A DNA stretch of 20,006 nucleotides from contig UWSJ01000031.1 in the NCBI GenBank assembly GCA_900549525.1, positions 1-20,006 on the forward strand, written 5' to 3'. This DNA comes from an uncultured Coriobacteriaceae bacterium (lineage in GTDB: Bacteria; Actinomycetota; Coriobacteriia; Coriobacteriales; Atopobiaceae). A model generated the notes under the pieces. It was given only the letters and a program-made list of their open reading frames with translations. It was not told the DNA's origin and did no database searches. This document shows, in pieces, positions 14,487 to 20,006 of this stretch. Position numbers and translations under genes: made by a program. Within the stretch, counting starts at the first letter, position 1. Each line of letters begins with the position of its first letter.

Positions 14487-15826
14487 TGGGCGCGGGTGGT
14501 GCGGCGCTCGAGCCCGGCACGATGCCCAGCCCCGGCGCGGTGCCCGAGACCAGCGCGACGCCCGAGACCAGCGCGACGCCCGAACCACAGCCGCTCGTGC
14601 CCATGGGGCCCATTCGTCCCGCGCCCGTCCGACCGCGGCCCGACGCACCCGAGGGCGACGACGGCCTGTCCGCCGGCGTCTCCGTTGCGGCGTCTGAGCT
14701 GCTCGCGGGGCATGTCTGCGTCGACGAGCTGGGCCATGGCTGGGTGCGCCCGTGGCGCTTCCTGCCCGGCCAGCGTCGGGCGCTCGAGAGCTGCATGGCG
14801 TGGTACCCGGGGATCTTTCGGCAGATGGCAGCTTGCACGGCGGGCGTGCGGCTGGAGTTTGAGACGGACAGCACGAGCGTCACGGTCGAGCTGCGCGTCG
14901 ATGGCGAGCCGCGCGCCACGCGCAACGTGCTTGTGAACGTAGACGGGCCCGACGCCGAGCTGCCCCACGACGGCATATCCGCCGACGTGGACGGCGCTCA
15001 CCTTGTGGCCCGCCTGCCCGCTGCGGGCGAGCCGGGCGTCACCTTCGACCTCGTGTCGTCGCAGCCCGCCCTTGCCGACCTCATGCCGCTTCCGGGCATG
15101 GGGCCTGCCCATCGGGTCACCATGTGGCTCCCGTGTCTGAGGGGCTGCGAGGTGGGCATGGTTACCGGCGATGGCAGCTACCTGCGGCGCATTGACAACC
15201 GCACCCCTCGGCTGCTCGTCCTTGGTGACTCCGTGGCGCAGGGCTTCTGCGCGGATGACCCCGCGCTTGCGTGGCCGTCGGTCGTGGCGGGGAATCTCGG
15301 CATGCCGCTGCTTAACCAGTCGGTGGGGGCGCAGGTGTATCAGCCCTCCGCCCTGGCAGGGCTCGCCGGCCAAAATGTCCCGGAGTCGCCCTTCGGTCTC
15401 GTTATCGCGGCGCTTGGGGGCAACTATCGCTTTGGCCGCTGCAATCCGGCCGTGGTAGGCCGCGAGATAGCCGAGTTCCTCTCGCTTGTCGACGATGCTG
15501 CTCCTGACGCGCCGCTCGTTGTGATGCTCCCGTACGTGAAGGGGCGCGAGGCCGTGCGTGGGAGCTGCTACGAGGAGGTGCCGCAGCTGGTGGCGCAGGC
15601 GGCGGAGCGCGTTCGTGCCCGCCGTGCTCGTCGGCATGCGGCTCCGCTCCTGCTGCTCGACGCCCCGGACGTTCCCGCCAAACAGCTCGCGGACGAGGAC
15701 GGGCATCCGACGGCGAAGGGCGAGGCCCACATCGCGCGGCACGTGCTCGCCGGGATCAAAAAGCTCGACTGCCGGTGCTTGCGCGAGACGGGCGGCTACG
15801 GCCGTTGTGGGGCCTGTCGCCGCTAG
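14486..15826 (+). CDS. SGNH/GDSL-family hydrolase with N-terminal beta domain and C-terminal Cys motif
   Basis: A 446-residue predicted esterase or acylhydrolase. The first 60 or so residues are Pro/Ala/Thr-rich and include a tandem 18-base repeat (14543-14560, 14561-14578) giving ETSATP twice. Residues about 70-235 have alternating strands and look like the jelly-roll-type domain found ahead of some SGNH catalytic domains. The catalytic domain begins LLVLGDSVAQGF with nucleophile S249, continues with the Gly block NQSVGAQV and G311-G-N313, and ends at DEDGHPTAKG with H407. The tail carries C429, C431, C441 and C444, a possible metal site. No signal peptide is seen. The start is GTG 14486, overlapping the phosphatase stop, with GGAGGG six bases ahead. 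The two genes are translationally coupled. Confidence 0.87.
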   Translation: MGAGGAALEPGTMPSPGAVPETSATPETSATPEPQPLVPMGPIRPAPVRPRPDAPEGDDGLSAGVSVAASELLAGHVCVDELGHGWVRPWRFLPGQRRALESCMAWYPGIFRQMAACTAGVRLEFETDSTSVTVELRVDGEPRATRNVLVNVDGPDAELPHDGISADVDGAHLVARLPAAGEPGVTFDLVSSQPALADLMPLPGMGPAHRVTMWLPCLRGCEVGMVTGDGSYLRRIDNRTPRLLVLGDSVAQGFCADDPALAWPSVVAGNLGMPLLNQSVGAQVYQPSALAGLAGQNVPESPFGLVIAALGGNYRFGRCNPAVVGREIAEFLSLVDDAAPDAPLVVMLPYVKGREAVRGSCYEEVPQLVAQAAERVRARRARRHAAPLLLLDAPDVPAKQLADEDGHPTAKGEAHIARHVLAGIKKLDCRCLRETGGYGRCGACRR

Positions 15827-15899
15827 CGGCGCGTCCGAACGCCCTATGCGTGCTCCCCGGCATAGATGAATGCTGCAAAAGGCATGTATGGAGCTGAGG

Positions 15900-15913
15900 T
15901 GGAAGCGCTTACA
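15900..15913. promoter_or_regulatory. cre/LacI-family-type operator candidate
   Basis: TGGAAGCGCTTACA is a near-perfect dyad around GC and matches the catabolite-response consensus TGWAANCGNTNWCA at every position but the third. It lies about 32 bases upstream of a candidate -10 and about 150 bases upstream of the ATP-grasp gene. Binding by a LacI-family regulator is inferred. Confidence 0.5.
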
Positions 15914-15944
15914 GGCATTTCTAGCCCATGAGATACGGAACTGC

Positions 15945-15950
15945 TAGGAT
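15945..15950 (+). promoter_or_regulatory. Candidate -10 box (TAGGAT) for the ATP-grasp gene
   Basis: TAGGAT in the 234-base gap after the SGNH gene. It would give a leader of about 100 bases. No clear -35 box; the cre-like dyad lies upstream. Confidence 0.3.
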
Positions 15951-16060
15951 TTCCGCGTTTTTATCGGCGCGACGTCGTGCCCGTCTGCGCTGACACGCCC
16001 GCCACACGCGTGTCTCGCCTGCCTCGTCGCCTCAGCTCCACGCAACATGGGAGGCAATCC

Positions 16061-17494
16061 ATGACCGAGACCCAGCCCACGTTTGGCTCGCGCGCCCTCG
16101 AGGACGAGTACGTCCAGATCGTGCGCGAGATGGACGGCGACCTCGCCGGTCGTCGGCACGGTGACGAGTACCTCGCTGGCACGCACGCGCTCTATCACGG
16201 CCAGCCCACGCCCTGGGCGCTCACGCCCAAGATCTTCGACGCCGCTACGGTCGCGTATCTCCGCGAGTCGGCCGAGACCATGTACGGCATCATGGACAAG
16301 GTCACGCGCGCCTTTCGTACCAGCGCCGCCATCCGTGACCAGTTTGGCCTCGACCCCGAGTTTGCGCGCCTCTGCTGCCTCGACACGGGCTACGAGTGCC
16401 AGATTCCGCTCGCCCGCGTGGACGTCTTCCTCAACGAGGAGACGGGCGACTTCCAGTTCTGCGAGCTCAACACCGACGGCTCGGCCGGCATGGTGACGAC
16501 CGACGAGGTCACGCGCGCCGTCCGCCACACGCCGTCGTTCGCCGAGTTCGAGCGCAGGCATCCCGACCTCGCCGCCTTCGACATCTCCGACGCCTGGGTC
16601 GAGGCGCTTCTCGCCTGCTACAAGAGCTGGGTGGGCCCGGGATTCCCGGACACCAACCCCGGCGACGACTACACCTACGGCGACGAGACCATGAGCCTCG
16701 CCATCGTCGACTTTGCGGAGAGCATCGACGCCGAGGACGTGCAGCACTTCATCGACCTGTTCCGCGACCGTGGCGTGCACGCGCGCTTTGCCGACGTGCG
16801 CAGCCTGCGCCTCGAGGAGGTCAAGCCGGGGCGCGTTCGTCTCATGGATGACGACGGCCCCATTGCCTGCGTGTGGCGTCGCGCCGTCACGGGCGAGCTG
16901 TGGGAGAAGCGCTGCGACGGCCAGGAGGCGCTCATCCACGCGGCCGAGCAGAACGTGGCCTGCGTGATTGGCGGCTTCCGCACCTGGCCGTGCGCCACGA
17001 AGACGGTCTTTGCCGTGCTCTGGAGCGACGCCGCTGCCGATGTCCTTACGTCCGAGGAGCTTGCGTTCGTGCACGCGCACGTGCCGCGCACGGTGCTGCT
17101 CGACGCCGATGCGGACCTGGCTCCTTACGCCGAGAAGGACAAGTGGATCGTAAAGCCCAGCGGCGGCTACAACTCCGTGGGCGTGCTCGCGGGTCTCGAC
17201 GCCACGCAGGACGAGTGGGAGCGCGCGCTTGCCGAGACGGCGAAGTCGGGCGGCATCGTGCAGGCCTATGCGCCGCAGTACCGCACGCCGTGCCTGCGCG
17301 GGACCCTCATCGACGGCGAGCATCGTGGCAAGCCTGCCCAGGCTGACGAGCTGGGGTTTGCCGACGCCTCCAACATGGAGGGGCTGTTCCTCTTCAACGG
17401 TAAGTTTGCGGGCGTGTACACGCGTGCGGGATTTGCCAACACCATCGGCGAGTGGACGAGCCGCCTGAACCTCGGCTGCTTCTACGAACGCTAG
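16061..17494 (+). CDS. Glutathionylspermidine-synthase-like ATP-grasp protein
   Basis: A 477-residue predicted carboxylate-amine ligase. R119-V-D121 followed by FQFCE135-L-N137-T-D139 resembles the R-x-D and E-x-N-x-D block of the glutathionylspermidine synthase/circularly permuted ATP-grasp family. Near the C-terminus K361-WIVK365-PSGGYNSVGV looks like the nucleotide-binding lysine and glycine loop, followed by QAYAPQYRTPCLRGTLIDG and a final FAGVYTRAGFANTIGEW. The CHAP-like amidase domain that precedes the synthetase in E. coli Gss is absent. Real substrates are unknown; many stand-alone members ligate other amines or peptides. ATG 16061 has GGGAGG at 16049-16054; an in-frame ATG at 15977 lacks one and lies in the leader. 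It appears to be a single-gene unit with a possible LacI-type operator upstream. Confidence 0.8.
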   Translation: MTETQPTFGSRALEDEYVQIVREMDGDLAGRRHGDEYLAGTHALYHGQPTPWALTPKIFDAATVAYLRESAETMYGIMDKVTRAFRTSAAIRDQFGLDPEFARLCCLDTGYECQIPLARVDVFLNEETGDFQFCELNTDGSAGMVTTDEVTRAVRHTPSFAEFERRHPDLAAFDISDAWVEALLACYKSWVGPGFPDTNPGDDYTYGDETMSLAIVDFAESIDAEDVQHFIDLFRDRGVHARFADVRSLRLEEVKPGRVRLMDDDGPIACVWRRAVTGELWEKRCDGQEALIHAAEQNVACVIGGFRTWPCATKTVFAVLWSDAAADVLTSEELAFVHAHVPRTVLLDADADLAPYAEKDKWIVKPSGGYNSVGVLAGLDATQDEWERALAETAKSGGIVQAYAPQYRTPCLRGTLIDGEHRGKPAQADELGFADASNMEGLFLFNGKFAGVYTRAGFANTIGEWTSRLNLGCFYER

Positions 17495-17569
17495 GGCTTT
17501 GGGCCGGGCCCACGAGTGGGCGTGGGGTTCGCGGGCCGGTGCGGGGCCGTGTCTTGATTTCGGGTCTCG

Positions 17570-17807
17570 GATGCCCCGGATGGCCGGCTTTGTACGATCG
17601 GCCTCCCTCGTGCACCTTGATCCGGCCCGCAGAAGTCTCACATTCCGCTGGTAGACGCCCTTATCGGACGGGTGGCTGCCGATAAGGGCGTTTGCTGTCT
17701 CTCGGCGGACGGGGCCAGTCGTACAAACGACGCCATCCGGGGCATTGGCGGCTGGATTTTCGTACACGGAGGAACGGGGTCGTACAAACGACGCGATTCG
17801 GGGCAGC
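17570..17807. repeat. Repeat family TCGTACA-N10-TYCGGGGCA, left group of three copies
   Basis: The gene-free gap 17495-17956 contains three copies of a 28-base unit, TCGTACA, ten variable bases, then TCCGGGGCA or TTCGGGGCA and two more. One copy is on the minus strand at 17570-17597 and two are on the plus strand at 17719-17746 and 17780-17807. A lone TCGTACA at 17760-17766 may be a broken copy. Spacing inside the unit is constant, while the ten middle bases differ. A second group lies on the other side of the next gene at 19190-19437. Confidence 0.85.
17655..17691. terminator. 13-bp perfect hairpin, probable terminator
   Basis: ACGCCCTTATCGG (17655-17667) pairs fully with CCGATAAGGGCGT (17679-17691) around an 11-base loop, and TTTG follows. 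It is 160 bases after the ATP-grasp stop. A weaker hairpin (GCCCA/TGGGC, 17508-17521) lies right behind that stop. It may stop transcription from either side. Confidence 0.6.
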
Positions 17808-17868
17808 CTCCGTGCCACGTACCGCCCCGCCCTTCGCTTCGTGTGTCGGCGCTGCCGGTCGCCACGGC

Positions 17869-17894
17869 CGGTCTGACAGAAATCTAACAGACCG
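17869..17894. promoter_or_regulatory. Dyad CGGTCTG-N12-CAGACCG, candidate operator
   Basis: Two perfect 7-base arms separated by 12 AT-leaning bases, 62 bases upstream of the AbiEi/nuclease-like gene. The centre-to-centre spacing of the arms is 19 bases, close to two helical turns, suited to a dimeric DNA-binding protein. No other dyad of this sort was noticed in the gap. Confidence 0.4.
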
Positions 17895-17943
17895 TTCACC
17901 GGGCATGTCGGCATTTTGGCATCCCGGCGGGCACGGTCCCGGA

Positions 17944-17949
17944 TAGCCT
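17944..17949 (+). promoter_or_regulatory. Candidate -10 box (TAGCCT) placed for a leaderless mRNA
   Basis: TAGCCT ends 8 bases before the ATG at 17957, so transcription would begin at or next to the A of the start codon. The 20 bases upstream of the ATG contain no Shine-Dalgarno-like sequence. TTGGCA at 17916-17921 is a possible but too distant -35 (22 bases). Confidence 0.4.
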
Positions 17950-17956
17950 TGCCCCC

Positions 17957-19108
17957 ATGGATGTCCTCTTCTCACATACCACCGCTCTTGAGCTGCTTTG
18001 CACGCTGCCCAATCGTGCTGGCTCGCATACCTGCCGTGCGCGTGTCGTGCCTTCCCGTCCGCCCGGTCGTCCCGTGTGCGAGCTGGTGGCGCGGCATGCC
18101 AGCTCGCCGGTTCACGTGCTGGTGCGCGATCCGTCCGTCAGGCGTCCCCGTGCGGGCCTGCATTGCCACTCGTGCTCCCGAAGCCTGCCGCCGGGATCCG
18201 TTACCAAGGTCGAGCTGGAAGGACGCGAAGTGTACGTCACGTCCCCGGCACTCACGTTCGTCCAGCTTGCGGCAACGTTGGAACTCGTCGATGTCGTTGC
18301 CGTTGGCATGGCACTCTGCTCGGCGTATCGGCTTGATGACACGGCGCGGGGAGGGGCTGCCCATCGCGAGGGGGACGACGCTCCGTTCACTTCCGTGGAG
18401 AAGCTTCGGTCGTTCGTCGACGCTGCGAAGGGCATGCCGGGCGTGTCGCGGGCTCGTCAGGCGCTGCCCTATGTCTGCGACGGATCCCGATCGCCGGTTG
18501 AGTCGGGGCTTGCGATGGCGGTGGGCATGCCCGCGCGCTACGGTGGGTTTGCGCTGGGCAAGGTGACCATGAACCCGCAGGTAATCATTAATGACGACGT
18601 GGATGCGGCTGGCCTTCAGAGGGTGGGGGAGCGATATCCAGACATCATCGTGACAGCGGTTTCTCGAGGTACGGAGCGTCGCGCGGCTCTCGACTACGAC
18701 GCCGACTCGACCCACGGCGGGGCTCGGCGGCGCGAGCGGGATCAGGCGAGGAGAAACGAGTTCCAGACCCTGCGTGGTCTTCCCCACTTTGCGCTCACAT
18801 CTCTGCAAGCAGGCGAGTTCGGCGCGGTTTGCAAGGTGTTCGACCAGATGCGCCGGATGCTGGGCAGGCGCGCTGCCCGGTGTGGTGCTGGCTTGGGGGC
18901 TGGCGGTGACGACGCGTGGCCGGAGGGCTGGTGCGGGGGCAACCCGGCGGCGAGCGATCGCGAACTGCTGGAGGGGAGCATGCGGCATCGGAGGGTGCGC
19001 CTCTGGCTGCGCTACATTGCGGGGCCGACGCGCGCGGTTGGGACGGAGAGGTGGAGGAGGGCGGTGTTCGACGGCGGGAAGCCGCAGGGTCGGGATCCTG
19101 GCGATTGA
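17957..19108 (+). CDS. AbiEi-like domain fused to DUF559/Vsr-fold nuclease-like domain protein
   Basis: A 383-residue protein. Residues 1-125 resemble the AbiEi antitoxin C-terminal domain as found in actinobacterial proteins: LFSHTTALELL at 4-14, then SLPPGSVTKVELEGREVYVTSPALTFVQLA at 76-105, and LVDVVAVGMALCSAYRL. Residues about 160-300 follow the DUF559-type restriction-endonuclease-like pattern: GVSRARQALPYVCDGSRSPVESGL with E182, YPDIIV with D229, ALDYDADSTHGG with D246, D248 and H253, and RRRERDQARRNEFQTLRGL. Whether it still cuts DNA is unclear, because the usual E-Y-D-G is D-Y-D-A. After about residue 303 the sequence is Gly/Arg-rich and unlike any domain, so the true end may be degraded. 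The usual N-terminal winged helix of AbiEi is absent. No AbiEii toxin gene adjoins it. It lies between two groups of the TCGTACA repeat. Confidence 0.72.
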   Translation: MDVLFSHTTALELLCTLPNRAGSHTCRARVVPSRPPGRPVCELVARHASSPVHVLVRDPSVRRPRAGLHCHSCSRSLPPGSVTKVELEGREVYVTSPALTFVQLAATLELVDVVAVGMALCSAYRLDDTARGGAAHREGDDAPFTSVEKLRSFVDAAKGMPGVSRARQALPYVCDGSRSPVESGLAMAVGMPARYGGFALGKVTMNPQVIINDDVDAAGLQRVGERYPDIIVTAVSRGTERRAALDYDADSTHGGARRRERDQARRNEFQTLRGLPHFALTSLQAGEFGAVCKVFDQMRRMLGRRAARCGAGLGAGGDDAWPEGWCGGNPAASDRELLEGSMRHRRVRLWLRYIAGPTRAVGTERWRRAVFDGGKPQGRDPGD

Positions 19109-19516
19109 TGATTTGGGACGTCTGGTGGCGTGGTCGTTCCTCGGGACGTCGATGGAAGGCGGGGCCGTGCATGGTATTTCGGGCTCGTCTGCCGCACTTC
19201 TCTCCGTTTGTACGATTGTCGAGGTCGAGGCTATGTGCGGGATGCTCCGCGTCGAGAAGGCTGGCGTCCCTTGTGAGACGCTGAGCAGGCATTTTCTCCA
19301 TAGCTTTGCGCTTGCGAGAAATGCGGCGGCAGTTCTGGGGTATCTAGCTCGTACATTCGGCTGGATTTAGGGCATTGGAAGTGCTCGTGGCCGACGCGGG
19401 GGTGGATGGTCGTACATTGCCTGCATTCCGGGGCACTTCAGGCCGCTGCGGGCCGCGAACGAGTTGGGGCACCACGGGCCGCTACGGGACACTACCGGTG
19501 TGACGGAGGAGACAGC
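19109..19516. repeat. Gene-free stretch with right group of TCGTACA repeats
   Basis: Three further copies of the TCGTACA-N10-GGGGCA family occur here: a diverged one on the minus strand at 19190-19215 (ending GGCA, correct spacing), then plus-strand copies at 19349-19376 (TTTAGGGCA) and 19410-19437 (TCCGGGGCA). One frame stays open from about 19080 to 19370 (IDDLGRLVAWSFLGTSMEGG onward). It has no ribosome site, no recognisable family and weak codon bias, and it spans two repeat copies, so it is not called a gene. The bases 19438-19516 form the leader of the next gene. Confidence 0.75.
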
Positions 19517-20006
19517 ATGGCAAGTCAGCAGGAGCGAGACAACCGAGGCCCTGCCACCTGGAGCGTGCCCGACGCGATGTCCGTACCGGGGGCGCCTGCC
19601 TCCGTTGCCCGCACCAACCGCTGCGCGCCCGACCTGCGCGAGGGACTCTCGCCCGAGGTGTCCGCCGCCGTCATCGAGCAGCGCGCCAACGGGCACCTGA
19701 GCCCGCACGCCACGCCCAGCTCGGCGGCCATCCGCCGGCTCGACACCGAGCGCGACCGTGACACCGCCTGGCGGCCCGCCTTCGTGAGGGACTCTGAGAA
19801 GATCATCCACCTGCCAGCCTACAACCGCCTTGCCGGGAAGACCCAGGTGTTCTCCCTGCGCGCCAACGACGACATCTCCCGCCGCGGCCTGCACGTGCAG
19901 CTCGTGAGCCGCGTGGCGCGTGACATCGGCCTCTCGCTCGGGCTCAACCTTGACCTCATCGAGGCCATCGCCCTTGGCCACGACATCGGCCACACGCCCT
20001 TCGGCC
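19517..20006 (+). CDS. dgt: Deoxyguanosinetriphosphate triphosphohydrolase-like protein (HD domain), partial
   Basis: The gene begins at ATG 19517 with GGAGGA at 19505-19510 and runs off the right edge after 163 codons. dGTPases remove the whole triphosphate from dGTP and help set dNTP pools. After about 75 residues of variable N-terminus the family core appears: R-D-S-E-K-I-I-H-L then RLAGKTQVF at about 104-112, the first metal His in RRGLHVQLV, and LNLDLIEAIALGHDIGHTPFG with the HD pair at about 155-156. The more usual FRRL and THSLEV are YNRL and LHVQLV here, so it is a divergent member. The end, including the last metal Asp, is outside the window. In bacteria of this kind dgt often precedes dnaG or rpoD, which could not be seen. 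Confidence 0.9.
   Translation, partial: MASQQERDNRGPATWSVPDAMSVPGAPASVARTNRCAPDLREGLSPEVSAAVIEQRANGHLSPHATPSSAAIRRLDTERDRDTAWRPAFVRDSEKIIHLPAYNRLAGKTQVFSLRANDDISRRGLHVQLVSRVARDIGLSLGLNLDLIEAIALGHDIGHTPFG

Noticed and set aside
17570..17807. CRISPR array
   Set aside because: Units occur in both orientations at irregular distances, the conserved part is split by variable bases and no cas gene is present.
15944..17914. 656-codon minus-strand frame opposite the ATP-grasp gene
   Set aside because: No family resemblance and no ribosome site; it reads through the terminator-like hairpin and two repeat copies.
17972..18988. 338-codon minus-strand frame opposite the AbiEi/nuclease-like gene
   Set aside because: No recognisable domain; the plus-strand frame has AbiEi and DUF559-type blocks in the proper order.

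Overview
The window is GC-rich bacterial DNA with tightly packed genes, GGAGG-type ribosome binding sites, several ATGA stop/start overlaps and recurrent TAGNNT boxes that look like -10 elements. The gene content and protein flavour fit a high-GC Gram-positive, most likely a gut or oral Coriobacteriia (Olsenella, Collinsella or Atopobiaceae-like). The genus is an inference and was not tested by any search.

Bases 1-6110 are the right end of a type I restriction-modification locus. It holds the C-terminal end of the specificity subunit HsdS (the partner hsdM is presumably to the left), a short AT-rich spacer with a two-copy direct repeat, an AlbA-like/HATPase protein, and the HsdR motor-nuclease. 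A D-2-hydroxyacid dehydrogenase follows. The last three genes overlap by ATGA at each junction and should be one transcription unit.

Bases 6111-8273 hold a cold-shock protein gene with a hairpin-rich leader and a strong terminator. Next comes a 310-base gene-free stretch carrying four copies of a short repeat. A small membrane-anchored heavy-metal-binding protein on the minus strand, with a candidate iron/manganese repressor site, lies divergent from a lipoprotein gene.

Bases 8357-12576 are all on the minus strand. Read in that direction they are a NUDIX hydrolase, a fused dihydroxyacetone kinase DhaK-DhaL, the phosphotransfer subunit DhaM, then thyA and a dihydrofolate reductase gene. The last two form the usual dTMP/folate pair. 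DhaKL and DhaM make a PTS-type dihydroxyacetone kinase in which two normally separate subunits share one chain.

Bases 12878-17494 on the plus strand hold a Vsr-type mismatch endonuclease without a visible cytosine methylase, a PP2A-like metallophosphatase overlapping an SGNH hydrolase, and a glutathionylspermidine-synthase-like ATP-grasp enzyme.

Bases 17495-19516 are the most unusual part. A gene that looks like an AbiEi-type domain joined to a DUF559/Vsr-fold nuclease domain, probably translated from a leaderless mRNA, sits between two groups of a repeat with the pattern TCGTACA-N10-TCCGGGGCA. There are three copies on its left and three on its right. The window ends inside a dGTPase-family HD-domain gene.
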